From JAPULR01 sp963665075 (GTDB taxonomy: Bacteria; Chloroflexota; Dehalococcoidia; Lucifugimonadales; GCA-2712585): a DNA stretch of 64,000 nt. How positions within the stretch are numbered: the stretch's first letter is position 1; the number at the start of each line of letters is the position of its first letter. The stretch is taken from positions 1,860,001 to 1,924,000 of the forward strand of contig OY762063.1 of assembly GCA_963665075.1 (NCBI GenBank), given 5' to 3'. Positions 1 to 8,043 of this stretch are shown piece after piece. Made by a program: the position numbers and the translations under genes. Below the pieces are notes generated by a model. That model saw only the letters and a list, made by a program, of their open reading frames with translations. It had not been told where the DNA came from and made no database searches.

Positions 1-398
1 TCGGTGCCAACGGCGGAGGCGGGACGCATGGCGCCGGTCATGACCACAGGCTTGGAGGACTTGACGGTCAGGTGAAGGAAGTAGGCCGTCTCCTCCATTG
101 TGCCGGTGCCGTGGGTGAGGACCACCCCGTCAACGTCCGGCTCCTCCCGGAAGACCTGGTTGACGCGGCGGGCGATGAGGGGCCAGTTTTCGGGGCCGAT
201 GTTGCTGCTGGCCTCGCTCATCAGGTCTTCGGCGCGCACGTCGGCGATGAAGCCCGCCTCCGGGATTCGCTTCAGCGACTCCTCGACGGGGATGCGGCGT
301 CCCGTTTCGGGGTAGTTGGTGAAGTCCATGCGGTTGTCGGTGACGGTGGCGATGGTGCCGCCGGTGCCGATGACGCGGACGATGGGTTTGTCGGACAT
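1..398 (-). CDS. L-asparaginase, N-terminal part (truncated by window edge)
   Basis: The minus strand reads 132 codons from an ATG at 396-398 to the window edge. An AAGGAGG-type ribosome binding site lies just upstream of this start. The translation shows the hallmarks of bacterial L-asparaginase/glutaminase. GTGGTIA near residue 11 holds the first catalytic threonine. HGTGTMEETA near residue 95 holds the second Thr of the signature, where the family usually has HGTDTMEET. TGAMRP near residue 120 is a conserved core motif. Enzymes of this family hydrolyse L-asparagine to aspartate and ammonia. No signal peptide is visible, so the cytoplasmic form is likely. The C-terminal two thirds lie outside the window. 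Confidence 0.9.
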   Translation of the reverse strand, partial: MSDKPIVRVIGTGGTIATVTDNRMDFTNYPETGRRIPVEESLKRIPEAGFIADVRAEDLMSEASSNIGPENWPLIARRVNQVFREEPDVDGVVLTHGTGTMEETAYFLHLTVKSSKPVVMTGAMRPASAVGT

Positions 399-548
399 GG
401 CTGGACCTCCTTGGTGGAGTAGTCCCATTCTAACGGAGGGGTTGTTGGCTCTCAACTGGAAATGTGTTTCAGTGGTTGACTTGACGCTTAATCGTCGCCA
501 TTTCATAATCAGGCCACATCCTAGACGCAGCATTGGTCGGATAACGAT

Positions 549-2240
549 ATGAGCACTTCCACCCTCACCGGCAGCCACCTGATAGCCCACGCCCTCAAGA
601 GCGAAGGGGTAGCCAACGTGTTCACCATCGCGGGCGACCACACACTTCCGCTGATGGACGTGATGGCCGACGGGGATTTTCGCTTCATCGACACGCGGCA
701 TGAGCATGCGGCGTCGTTCATGGCGGACGCGTGGGGGCGGATAACCGGCGGGTTGGGGGTGGTAATGGCGACGACGCCGGGGATGGCCAACGCGATTCCC
801 GGCATGGCGAACGCGCTGCACAGCGAAAGCCCGATGCTTTCCATCGGCGGTTCGGCGGAGGTAGCGGAGCTGGGGATGGGGGCCAACCAGGAGATCGACC
901 AGGTGGCGCTGGCGGGAGCGGTTACGAAGGGCTCGTGGCTGATTTCCGACGCAAGACGGATACCGGACATGATAGCGATGGCGGTGCGGACGGCATACGC
1001 GGGTCGCCGCGGGCCGGTGCATCTTACGATTCCGTTGGACGTGCAGGAGCAGCGGGTGGACGAGGAGGACTTTCGATACTACCCGGCAGCGGGGCATGGG
1101 CTTGAGGGGCAGGTTAGGGCAAGCGGGGCGCAGGTTTCGGAGGCGGTGGAGATTCTCCACGCCGCCAAACGTCCGTTGATTATCGCAGCGGCGTCTGCGG
1201 GATACGGGGCTGACGGGGCGTGGCTGCGAGAGTTCATCGAGACGACGCGGATACCGTTGATGACGGCTGACCAGGCGCGGGGGTTGGTGTCGGACGACCA
1301 CCCCTACTGCCTGGGATTCTTCGACACGGCGTTGAACTGGGCCGCGAAGCTGGTGGGTCGCGCCGACGCCGTGCTTATCCTTGGCAAGAAGCTGGACAAC
1401 AGCATCCGATACGGAGGAATCTTCGACGATGCCGCCCGCATCGTGCAGGTGGACCCGTCGCCGACGGAGATAGGGCGCAACCGAGCCGTGGACGTGGGCA
1501 TGGCGGGGGATGTGTCGGCAATCGTCGAGCAGATGACGTCGGCAGCCCAGGGTAAGTCATGGGAGGAGCGGACGTCTTGGCTGGATGAAATGCGGGAGCA
1601 GAAGAGGGCGCAGGCCGAATGGTTCGACGGGATTGCAAAGCCGGAAACGCCGATGCACGCCTCCTACGTGCACAAAGTGTTGTCGGAGTTTCTGAAGCCG
1701 GAGGACATTCTGGTTTGGGACGGGGGAGATTTCGGGCACTTCGGGCGAATGCTGCACCCGGCGCGGATGCCGCTTCGCTGGTTCTACTTCTCTCAGTTCG
1801 GTACGCTGGGCAACGGGCTGCCAACGGCAATAGCGGCGCAGGTGGCGCATCCAGACCAGCGGGTGGCGCTGATGGCGGGGGACGGCGGATTCGGATTCAC
1901 GGCGATGGAGTTCGACACGGCGGTGCGGCACAATCTGCCGATTGTGGCGGTGCTGGGGAACGACGCCACTTGGGGAATCGACTATCATATCCAGGTGGGG
2001 CTGTTCGGTCGCGACACGGCGACGAAGCTCCTGCATACGCGGTACGACAAGGTGGTGGAGGGGCTGGGAGGTTACGGCCAGCACGTGACCCGGCCGGAGG
2101 AGTTGGCGCCAGCGTTGCGGCGGGCTTTCGATTCGGGTCGTCCCAGCCTGGTGAACGTGGAGATTCAGTGCGGCATCAGCCCCCGCGCGGAGGCGGCCAT
2201 CGACAAGTGGCTGGAGCGGCGCGGGGCGGTGGAATCCTAG
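549..2240 (+). CDS. Thiamine diphosphate-dependent enzyme (acetolactate synthase-like / 2-hydroxyacyl-CoA lyase-like)
   Basis: This 563-residue protein has the three-domain plan of the acetolactate synthase superfamily. The N-terminal PYR domain carries the catalytic Glu in RHEHAASFMADAWGRITG. A central domain follows at about 195-330. The C-terminal PP domain has the ThDP/Mg motif GDGGFG followed about 25 residues later by the Asn-containing part VLGNDATWG. It is clearly different from the genuine ilvB at 13.7 kb and has no small-subunit partner. It is followed 18 bp downstream by a fumarylacetoacetate-hydrolase-family gene, which suggests carboxylate or aromatic catabolism rather than valine synthesis. 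Candidates are oxalyl-CoA decarboxylase/2-hydroxyacyl-CoA lyase or a benzoylformate decarboxylase-type enzyme. The substrate cannot be read from the sequence. Confidence 0.8.
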   Translation: MSTSTLTGSHLIAHALKSEGVANVFTIAGDHTLPLMDVMADGDFRFIDTRHEHAASFMADAWGRITGGLGVVMATTPGMANAIPGMANALHSESPMLSIGGSAEVAELGMGANQEIDQVALAGAVTKGSWLISDARRIPDMIAMAVRTAYAGRRGPVHLTIPLDVQEQRVDEEDFRYYPAAGHGLEGQVRASGAQVSEAVEILHAAKRPLIIAAASAGYGADGAWLREFIETTRIPLMTADQARGLVSDDHPYCLGFFDTALNWAAKLVGRADAVLILGKKLDNSIRYGGIFDDAARIVQVDPSPTEIGRNRAVDVGMAGDVSAIVEQMTSAAQGKSWEERTSWLDEMREQKRAQAEWFDGIAKPETPMHASYVHKVLSEFLKPEDILVWDGGDFGHFGRMLHPARMPLRWFYFSQFGTLGNGLPTAIAAQVAHPDQRVALMAGDGGFGFTAMEFDTAVRHNLPIVAVLGNDATWGIDYHIQVGLFGRDTATKLLHTRYDKVVEGLGGYGQHVTRPEELAPALRRAFDSGRPSLVNVEIQCGISPRAEAAIDKWLERRGAVES

Positions 2241-2258
2241 CGAGGGAGGTGTAATGAA

Positions 2259-3059
2259 ATGAAATTTTGCAGGTTCAAGTCCCTCGACAAGATCGCCTAC
2301 GGCGTGGTGGACGGAGAGACGGTCACGGAGATAATGGGGAACCCCTTCGGTCGCTACGACATGACGTCGGTGCGGCGGCACATCGACCGGGTGGAGATTC
2401 TGATACCCTGCCAGCCGCCGACGTTCTACGCCGCGGGTTTGAACTATCTCGCCCACGTGACGGAAACGGCGGAAGCGCGGGGCGAGGAGCCGGACGTGCC
2501 GGAGAAGCCGGACATTGGCTACCGGGCCGTGAACGCCCTCATCGCCCACGGGGAGACCATCGTCATCCCGTGGGACGCCACCGAGGAGGTGCAGTACGAG
2601 GGGGAGCTGGTGGCCGTCATCGGCAAGAAGGTCAAGAACGTGTCGGAAGACGAGGCGCTGGACTGCGTCTTCGGCTACACCATCGGCAACGACGTGAGCG
2701 AGCGGTCGTGGCAGCGCAGCGACCGGACCATGTGGCGGTCGAAGAATTCGGACACCTTCAAGCCGATGGGGCCGTGGATAGAAACCAAGGTGAACCTTCG
2801 CCGGATGATGACCACCGTGCGGATTAACGACGAAGTGGTGTCCAAGTTTCCGACCAACAGCATGGTCTTCGGCATTGCCGAATATATCAGCACGATGAGT
2901 CGCAACATCACCCTCTATCCGGGGGACGTTATCTGGATGGGCACGGACGGGGCGACGCAGAATCTGAAGCATGGCGATGTGGTGGAGGTGGAGATAAGCG
3001 GCATCGGAACCCTGAGAAATCCGGTGGTCAGGGAGGCTGCGCCGGAGGTGTCTGATTAA
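2259..3059 (+). CDS. Fumarylacetoacetate hydrolase family protein
   Basis: This 266-residue protein belongs to the FAH superfamily of metal-dependent C-C hydrolases, decarboxylases and isomerases acting on 2-oxo acids. The metal-binding Glu pair is seen in YEGELVAVIGK around residue 110 and the third ligand Asp in GYTIGNDVSER around residue 140. The GMGTDGATQ-like C-terminal loop (residues 227-233) is typical. A GGGAGGT site at 2244-2250 precedes two close ATGs (2254 and 2259); 2259 is in frame. It probably forms an operon with the ThDP enzyme upstream. The physiological substrate is unknown. Confidence 0.85.
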   Translation: MKFCRFKSLDKIAYGVVDGETVTEIMGNPFGRYDMTSVRRHIDRVEILIPCQPPTFYAAGLNYLAHVTETAEARGEEPDVPEKPDIGYRAVNALIAHGETIVIPWDATEEVQYEGELVAVIGKKVKNVSEDEALDCVFGYTIGNDVSERSWQRSDRTMWRSKNSDTFKPMGPWIETKVNLRRMMTTVRINDEVVSKFPTNSMVFGIAEYISTMSRNITLYPGDVIWMGTDGATQNLKHGDVVEVEISGIGTLRNPVVREAAPEVSD

Positions 3060-3074
3060 GAAGGCAAGGGGACT

Positions 3075-3143
3075 GGATTCCGGCTTTCGCCGGAATGACG
3101 GAGGGGGTGGCGGGAATGACGGGAGGTAGTGCGGGAATGACGG
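3075..3143. repeat. Dispersed palindromic repeat family A (one full copy, two partial)
   Basis: A full copy (3075-3101) has the arms GATTCCGGC and GCCGGAATG around a short TTTC loop. It is followed by two half copies ending GGGAATGACGG. The same family recurs throughout the intergenic spaces of this window. Any transcriptional role, such as a terminator-like hairpin after the upstream operon, is inference. Confidence 0.8.
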
Positions 3144-3198
3144 AGGCAGATGAGGGGGGAAGGGGTTCAGGCAGTAGTTTCAGAAGGAAGGAAGAAAA

Positions 3199-4302
3199 AT
3201 GAAGACAAAAGCGGCGGTACTGTACGAGGCGAATTCCCCGTTGGTAATTGAGGAGTTGGAGCTGGACCCGCCAAAGGAGGGGGAGGTTCTGGTGAAGATA
3301 GGCGCGGCGGGAATCTGCCGGAGCGACTGGCACTACATGCACGGAGCGGCGTCCATGCCCCTGCCGGCGGTGCTGGGTCACGAAGGCTCCGGCGTAGTGC
3401 AGGAGGTGGGCCCTGGCGTCACGTCGGTGAAGCCGGGAGACACTGTGATTCTGTCCTTCGTGTCGAGGTGCGGAAAATGCCACTTCTGCACTATCGGACG
3501 TCCCAACCTGTGCGACGTTCACATGGCAACGTCGACGACGATGATGGACGGCACCTACAGGCTGCACAAGGGGGAGACGAACGTGACGCCGATGGCGAAG
3601 TTGGCCTGTTTCTCGCAGTATTCGGTGGTGCCGGAGGTGTCGTGCGTGCCCTGTCCGAAGGAGCTTGGGTTGGACAAGGCGGCGGTAATCGGCTGCTGCG
3701 TGACGACGGGCGTGGGCGCCGCGGTTAACGCCGCCAAGGTGGAGGCGGGCGCAACCGTCGCCGTGGTAGGCTGCGGGGGCGTGGGCCTCAACGTCATCAT
3801 GGGGGCGAAGCTGGCCGGGGCGCGTCAAATCATCGCCGTGGACATCAGCGAGGGGGCGTTGGAGTTCGCCATGCAGTTCGGCGCGACCCATGCCGTGAAT
3901 CCCCACCAGCAGGATGGACCGGGACGGGTGAAGGAGATTACCGACGGGTTGGGCGCGGACTACACTTTCGAGGTGTTCGGTTCCTCCGAAACGGTGGAGA
4001 TGGCCTACGAGATGGCCCGCAAGGGCGGCACAATCACCGTGGTGGGACTCACGCCCGACGGGGACAACCCCAACATCGACGCGGTGTCGTTGGTGCGCCA
4101 CGAGAAGACGTTGCAGGGGACGTACTACGGCTCGGCGCGATTGCAGTCGGACATGCCCCGGATGGTGGATCTGTACATGAACGGGCAGCTGGATCTGGAC
4201 GCGCTGATCACCCGCAGCTACCACCTGGACGAAATCAACGAAGCCTACGAAGACCTGAACAGCGGCGGCATAGGCCGGGGGCTGATTACCCGGTTTGATT
4301 AG
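3199..4302 (+). CDS. Zinc-dependent alcohol dehydrogenase (MDR family)
   Basis: This 367-residue medium-chain dehydrogenase has the catalytic-zinc Cys in AAGICRSDW (about residue 38) and GHEGSG (about 60). The structural zinc lobe has four cysteines in CGKCHFCTIGRPNLC (about residues 91-105). The Rossmann motif is VVGCGGVGLN near 190. Length and motifs match NAD(P)-dependent alcohol/formaldehyde-type dehydrogenases such as AdhB. A purine-rich ribosome binding site (GAAGGAAGG) precedes the ATG. It stands alone between repeat DNA and the first restriction locus. The alcohol or aldehyde oxidised is not known. Confidence 0.88.
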   Translation: MKTKAAVLYEANSPLVIEELELDPPKEGEVLVKIGAAGICRSDWHYMHGAASMPLPAVLGHEGSGVVQEVGPGVTSVKPGDTVILSFVSRCGKCHFCTIGRPNLCDVHMATSTTMMDGTYRLHKGETNVTPMAKLACFSQYSVVPEVSCVPCPKELGLDKAAVIGCCVTTGVGAAVNAAKVEAGATVAVVGCGGVGLNVIMGAKLAGARQIIAVDISEGALEFAMQFGATHAVNPHQQDGPGRVKEITDGLGADYTFEVFGSSETVEMAYEMARKGGTITVVGLTPDGDNPNIDAVSLVRHEKTLQGTYYGSARLQSDMPRMVDLYMNGQLDLDALITRSYHLDEINEAYEDLNSGGIGRGLITRFD

Positions 4303-4550
4303 GGGAGTTCTGACGACACTTTCTATGCGGTGTCGAAAGATAATTTAATAGTACGAAAGCCTGCCGGACTTTGCGAACTAATGGATGCTTTTGGAGTCTA
4401 AAGGCCTTGTATTCGCCATCTGGAATTGCTAAGATGGTCTCTTAGAATTACCCGTTCCCTGTGTGGCTCTGATTAGTAGGTTTGCCTCCTACGGGGGAAA
4501 CCTACTGATATGACGAGTAGACTAAGGGCATATAGGTCTAAAGGGGAAGC
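4303..4550. other. Low-GC intergenic region before the first restriction locus
   Basis: No gene is seen here. The base composition drops sharply compared with the flanking housekeeping genes. A small inverted repeat (CGACAC at 4314-4319 and GTGTCG at 4330-4335) lies just after the alcohol dehydrogenase stop and could end its transcription. A longer hairpin at 4475-4506 is listed separately. Confidence 0.6.
4475..4506 (+). promoter_or_regulatory. Long hairpin upstream of the R-M genes
   Basis: The left arm AGTAGGTTTGCC (4475-4486) pairs with GGGAAACCTACT (4495-4506) at 11 of 12 positions, around an 8-nt loop. There is no T-run after it, so an intrinsic terminator is unlikely. It may be an operator for control of the methylase/nuclease genes or an RNA element. 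No controller-protein gene is visible nearby. Function is inferred only from position. Confidence 0.4.
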
Positions 4551-4616
4551 ATGATTAAAGCGAGTTGCCTTTCCTTCCACAAGCTAGGGGTCACCCACGA
4601 CGAGCGAATCCGGTGA
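4551..4616 (+). CDS. Possible 21-codon leader ORF coupled to the methylase
   Basis: An ATG at 4551 follows a good AAGGGGA site (4541-4547) and opens a 21-codon frame ending in TGA at 4614-4616. The stop overlaps a GTG at 4613 that is in frame with the methylase. The GTGA overlap is the arrangement usually seen for translational coupling. The peptide resembles nothing I recognise and could be fortuitous. Confidence 0.3.
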   Translation: MIKASCLSFHKLGVTHDERIR

Positions 4617-5398
4617 AAGCCAATCCTCTGCTGAAAGAGCCTATCGCTGGCCCACCTATCGATTTGATGAAGCCTTGGCTTGGACGCATTCATCACGGGG
4701 ATTGCGTTGACCTTATGGGTAGAATGCCCGTAAGGTCAGTTGGTCTCATAGTTACCAGCCCGCCATACAACATCAAGAATAGCACTGGTAACGGGTTGAA
4801 GAACGGGAGTGGCGGCAAGTGGCCACAGGCAGAGCTAATTAAAGGTTACGCGAGCCACAATGACGCCATGCCTCATGAGGATTACGTGGCATGGCAACGC
4901 CGTTGCTTGACTTCCATGATGAGAGTTCTCCGAGAGGACGGAGCGATATTCTATAACCACAAATGGCGGGTACAGGGTGGGTTACTACAGGACCGGGCAG
5001 ATATTCTTGAGGGATTTCCAGTCAGGCAGATTATCATCTGGCAACGCAGCGGAGGAATCAACTTCAATCCGGGCTATTTCCTTCCAACTTATGAAGTCCT
5101 TTATCTGATAGCTAAGCGGGAATTCAAGCTTGCACCAAAGGCCAACGCTCAAGGCGATGTATGGCGCATCCCACAAGAGAGCAACAATCTGCATCCAGCC
5201 CCCTTCCCCGTAGAACTCGCGCAAAGATGCATTCAATCCACCAACGCTCAGATAGTCCTTGACCCCTTCATGGGGTCCGGCACAACGGCTATAGCGGCTG
5301 AAGTATCTGGTAGAGCATGGGTAGGGATAGAGATATCTCAAGAATACTGTATGGTGGCTAGTGAGCGTGTACGTGACATCCAGCGGATGATATCGTGA
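4613..5398 (+). CDS. N4-cytosine-type DNA methyltransferase (beta group)
   Basis: This is a small site-specific DNA methyltransferase. The catalytic motif IV, TSPPYN (about residue 48 from the GTG), precedes motif I-like DPFMGSGTT near the C-terminus, the beta-class order. SPPY rather than DPPY/NPPY points to N4-cytosine as the methylated base. The start is uncertain: GTG 4613 (chosen; overlaps the leader ORF stop), TTG 4565 or ATG 4667, the last giving the most usual N-terminal length before HHGDCVDLM. The nuclease gene downstream begins at a GTG overlapping this stop codon, so the two form an R-M operon. Base composition is lower in GC than the flanks, suggesting transfer. Confidence 0.85.
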   Translation: MKANPLLKEPIAGPPIDLMKPWLGRIHHGDCVDLMGRMPVRSVGLIVTSPPYNIKNSTGNGLKNGSGGKWPQAELIKGYASHNDAMPHEDYVAWQRRCLTSMMRVLREDGAIFYNHKWRVQGGLLQDRADILEGFPVRQIIIWQRSGGINFNPGYFLPTYEVLYLIAKREFKLAPKANAQGDVWRIPQESNNLHPAPFPVELAQRCIQSTNAQIVLDPFMGSGTTAIAAEVSGRAWVGIEISQEYCMVASERVRDIQRMIS

Positions 5399-6096
5399 AT
5401 ACTATCCCTCCAAGAACTCGCAAGGAGCTTTTTGACCGCATTCGGGCCGCCATCAGACATGGTTGGTACGATTTTCCCAAGGGACCTCCATACGGCGGCA
5501 CAGGAGGCCCGGGGCGGTTCTTGGAGGATTTGCTGGGTCTTACTTCAGGATCTGTGGATATGCCGGACGCCGTTGGGTGGGAGTTGAAATGGTATACGGA
5601 CAAGACTCATCTAGTCACTCTTTTTCACAAGGAAGCGGAAGGCCCTCAATACATAATGAGATACATGGTTCACAAGTATGGTTGGAATGACAAACATGGA
5701 CGACTGAGTTTTCGACATACGATTAGGGGCCGTTCGGATAGATTCGTAGTAGATGACAGTGGCGGCCAATTGGTAGTGCGCCCTCGTAAGGGAAACGGAC
5801 CGATTCCGTACTGGTCTCATCAGGAGTTGATAGGGGCAGCAGGAGCGAAGTTGCGACGGTTAATCATGGTGAAGGGGGAGCGTAAGGCTGGTCAGATTAG
5901 ATTCTTGCAAGCAGACGCGTATGAGACATTCAACCTGACAGACTTTATTGTAGAAGTTTTGCGGGGTGAGATTGCGATTGATTTCGACTGCCGTGAAAGC
6001 AAACCAGGAAGTAAGGGTTTACGTAATCATGGCACTAAATTCCGCATTGTCCCTCAGTCGATTTGCCGCCTATATATGCGTAAAGAGCGCTTGTAG
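5395..6096 (+). CDS. MvaI/BcnI-like type II restriction endonuclease
   Basis: This 233-residue protein begins at a GTG overlapping the methylase TGA (GTGA). It carries a GGTGGPGRFLEDLLGL segment (about residues 34-49), followed by D58-x4-E63-x-K65 in the string DAVGWELKWYT. This is the MutH/Sau3AI/MvaI/BcnI type of PD-(D/E)XK nuclease centre, and LVTLFHKE follows as in that family. MvaI and BcnI act as monomers on CCWGG/CCSGG and have N4-cytosine methylase partners, which fits the neighbouring SPPY methylase. Recognition of a CC-N-GG-like site is therefore an inference. Confidence 0.72.
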   Translation: MNTIPPRTRKELFDRIRAAIRHGWYDFPKGPPYGGTGGPGRFLEDLLGLTSGSVDMPDAVGWELKWYTDKTHLVTLFHKEAEGPQYIMRYMVHKYGWNDKHGRLSFRHTIRGRSDRFVVDDSGGQLVVRPRKGNGPIPYWSHQELIGAAGAKLRRLIMVKGERKAGQIRFLQADAYETFNLTDFIVEVLRGEIAIDFDCRESKPGSKGLRNHGTKFRIVPQSICRLYMRKERL

Positions 6097-6105
6097 GGGT
6101 TGCTG

Positions 6106-6399
6106 ATGGCTAATCTGGAAGGAATTCCCTCCAAATATAGGCCGTTGTATCACTTTCTCATGTGTAAGGGTAGGGAAGGGCATAGATATTGGCGCACATC
6201 CTTTGGAGAAATCGAGACCATCATAGGCGCTCCTTTACCAGACTCAGCACGACAGTGGCCAATATTCTGGTCTAACTTGCGCCAACTCAACCGGGCATCT
6301 ACGGCTTGGTACAGGGCCGGCTGGGAAACATCTATGGTGAAGATACGAGCCGAAACCTTAGTGTTCCATATTGACCAGGAAAGAAATCAAGGGCATTGA
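6106..6399 (+). CDS. DUF7662 domain protein, third gene of the R-M locus
   Basis: This 97-residue protein starts at ATG 6106, after an AGGGG site and only 9 bp beyond the nuclease stop. It has the pattern KYRPLYHFL ... SFGEIETIIGAPLPDSAR ... WSN ... AWYRAGWE ... ETLVFH, which I recognise as the small DUF7662 domain found beside restriction and other defence genes. Its biochemical role is not established. Position suggests an accessory or DNA-binding subunit, or part of the same transferred cassette. Confidence 0.6.
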   Translation: MANLEGIPSKYRPLYHFLMCKGREGHRYWRTSFGEIETIIGAPLPDSARQWPIFWSNLRQLNRASTAWYRAGWETSMVKIRAETLVFHIDQERNQGH

Positions 6400-6417
6400 T
6401 CCGAAGAGAGTTGATTA

Positions 6418-7026
6418 TTGAGTGAGCGGTTGGCGGCTTTCATTGATGGGAGCAATTTGTATCACGCGCTGGAGGAGAATTGCGGGCGCATGGACCTGGA
6501 TTTCGGCGCCTTCGTGACCAAGCTGTGCGGAGAGAGGCAGCTTTTCCGGGCGTACTACTACAACATCCTGCAAGACCCGGAGCGGCGGGGCACGGCCTAT
6601 CAGGAGCAGCAGAAGTTTCTCGCCACTCTCTACAACACGCCGTATCTGGAAGTCTGTCTGGGCATTTCCAAGTACCGGGGCGACGTGCTGGTGGAGAAGG
6701 GGGTGGATATTATGATGGCGACGGACGTGCTCCAGTTCGCCTACCGCGACTTGTACGACGTGGCGGTGCTGGTGAGCGGGGACGCGGACTTTGCCTACGC
6801 GATGCAGGCGGTGAAGAATCTGGGCAAGCACGTGGAGGTGGTCGCCTTTCCCAGCAATCTGTCCTACGAGTTGACGCAGACGGCGGACGTGCTGCACGTG
6901 CTCGACCGGGATTTCTTCGACGATTTGTGGTCGAACAGCAGGGACGATAAGGGGGGCGGGCAGTCGAAGCGACGGCGGAGGCGTCGGACGCCGGCGAGGA
7001 AGAAGGGGGAGTCGCCCTCACCTTAA
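6418..7026 (+). CDS. NYN domain protein (LabA/DUF88-like, PIN-fold nuclease)
   Basis: This 202-residue protein begins at a TTG preceded by GAAGAGAG. The N-terminus AAFIDGSNLYHAL carries the first acidic residue of the NYN/PIN fold. KGVDIMMATDVLQFA (about residues 100-114) and VLVSGDADFAYAM (about 120-132) supply the other conserved Asp residues. Such proteins are predicted Mg-dependent RNases. The C-terminus is a basic tail of repeated arginines that could bind nucleic acid. The last residues (ESPSP) are encoded by the left end of the MITE-like element at 7028, so the 3' end of the gene has been rebuilt by repeat DNA. Confidence 0.82.
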   Translation: MSERLAAFIDGSNLYHALEENCGRMDLDFGAFVTKLCGERQLFRAYYYNILQDPERRGTAYQEQQKFLATLYNTPYLEVCLGISKYRGDVLVEKGVDIMMATDVLQFAYRDLYDVAVLVSGDADFAYAMQAVKNLGKHVEVVAFPSNLSYELTQTADVLHVLDRDFFDDLWSNSRDDKGGGQSKRRRRRRTPARKKGESPSP

Positions 7027-7027
7027 T

Positions 7028-7177
7028 CCTCTCCCCCATGGAGACCTTTGCGTAACTGCCAAATCCGCCATTCATCCCACCCGAATCACCCCCATCTCAA
7101 TCTTCCCCCGTCAAGGGGGAAGAGGTTTATCAGCCGCTTTTGAAGGGTTATCCAAAGGTCTCCACATGGGAGAGGGG
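7028..7177. mobile_element. MITE-like element 1 (150 bp, imperfect terminal inverted repeats)
   Basis: The left end, CCTCTCCCCCATGGAGACC followed by TTTGCGTAAC (7028-7056), is matched in inverse orientation by GTTATCCAAAGGTCTCC followed by ACATGGGAGAGGGG (7147-7177). The interior holds a copy of dispersed repeat family C (about 7095-7127). There is no coding capacity. A sister element of 151 bp lies at 8044-8194, on the other side of the HAD gene. Confidence 0.6.
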
Positions 7178-7179
7178 GG

Positions 7180-7959
7180 TTATTCCTGTCCGAGGCGTTC
7201 GAGGGCGGGGATGAGTTCGCTCAGGGTTGCGATGGTGGCGTGGGGTTGGTCGTCGGTGGGGGGCTGGTAGGCGTAGGGTTCGTCGTAGGAATCGGGGGGG
7301 CGGGCTATCCAGATAGCGCGGAGGCCGGCCTTTAGGGCGCCGCCCACGTCGGCGGCCCGGTCGTCGCCCACGTGGACCACAGCTTCGGGGGGGACGGCGA
7401 GGGCGTCGAGGGCCAGTTGGAAGACTTTGCCGGAAGGTTTGGCGTAGCCGACTTCGTCGGAGAATACCAGGGCGTCGAAGAATTGCAGGAGGCCCAGGCG
7501 GGTCAGGTGGACGCGGAAGGTCGCGCCGCTGGTCATGGCGGTGTTGGAGATGAGACCGAGGGCTATGCCGCGCTTCTTCAATTCTGCCAGCATCGGCGCC
7601 GCTACGGGGTCCGGGGGAAGGGCGGCGTCTAGGAAGGAGTGGTCGTAGGCTTCTCGGATGGTGCGCTTCTGGGCGTCGGAAAGTTCCTTGGACAGTGCTG
7701 GTTGCAGGTGGTCTAAGAAGATGCGAATCTGGCCGTCGAAGTTCGTCTCCCGCCCCGTGGCGCGGACGCGTCCGCATTCTGCGACGCATTCCTGAAAGGC
7801 GCGCCAAAGTTCGGCTTCCTGGAAGGGGCAGCCCGCCGTTTGGAGGGCGTCGGCGACGCGGTCGATGCGAAGTTGCGCCCTCCGCTTGTTGATTTCGGCG
7901 TCTTCGAGGATAAGGGTCTGCCAGAGGTCGAAGGTTACGGCTTTGATGTTGCCAATCAT
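7180..7959 (-). CDS. HAD-superfamily hydrolase (haloacid-dehalogenase-like)
   Basis: This 259-residue protein shows the HAD motifs in order. Motif I is FDLWQTL (nucleophile D11, but Trp instead of the second Asp). Motif II is LISNT. Motif III Lys is in YAKPSGKVF. Motif IV is VGDDRAADVGGA. The missing second Asp of DxD resembles haloacid dehalogenases and some non-phosphatase HADs, so phosphatase activity should not be assumed. The start is at ATG 7959. A longer open frame to 8055 only reads through dispersed repeat DNA and gives a spurious LTLSLSKG segment. The substrate is unknown. Confidence 0.8.
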   Translation of the reverse strand: MIGNIKAVTFDLWQTLILEDAEINKRRAQLRIDRVADALQTAGCPFQEAELWRAFQECVAECGRVRATGRETNFDGQIRIFLDHLQPALSKELSDAQKRTIREAYDHSFLDAALPPDPVAAPMLAELKKRGIALGLISNTAMTSGATFRVHLTRLGLLQFFDALVFSDEVGYAKPSGKVFQLALDALAVPPEAVVHVGDDRAADVGGALKAGLRAIWIARPPDSYDEPYAYQPPTDDQPHATIATLSELIPALERLGQE

Positions 7960-7991
7960 GGGGGAATGATAACAGGGGTTGGGGATGGGGT

Positions 7992-8019
7992 CACCCTTCG
8001 ACAGGCTCAGGGTGAGCGG
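7992..8019. repeat. Dispersed repeat family B
   Basis: This copy has the core CCCTTCGACAGGCTCAGGG, an imperfect palindrome. Copies or close variants occur near 8235, 21601, 22803, 32455, 34136, 34311 and 55349, always between genes. Confidence 0.8.
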
Positions 8020-8043
8020 GGGGGGGGGCGCCCTCACCTTAAT

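Noticed and set aside
1557..2972. Long minus-strand open frame opposite the ThDP and FAH genes
   Set aside because: It is a composition shadow of the high-GC coding strand: His/Arg/Pro-rich translation, no motifs, no ribosome binding site. The same applies to minus frames at 8251-9882, 39230-41470 and 61717-63930 and the plus frame at 24942-26909.
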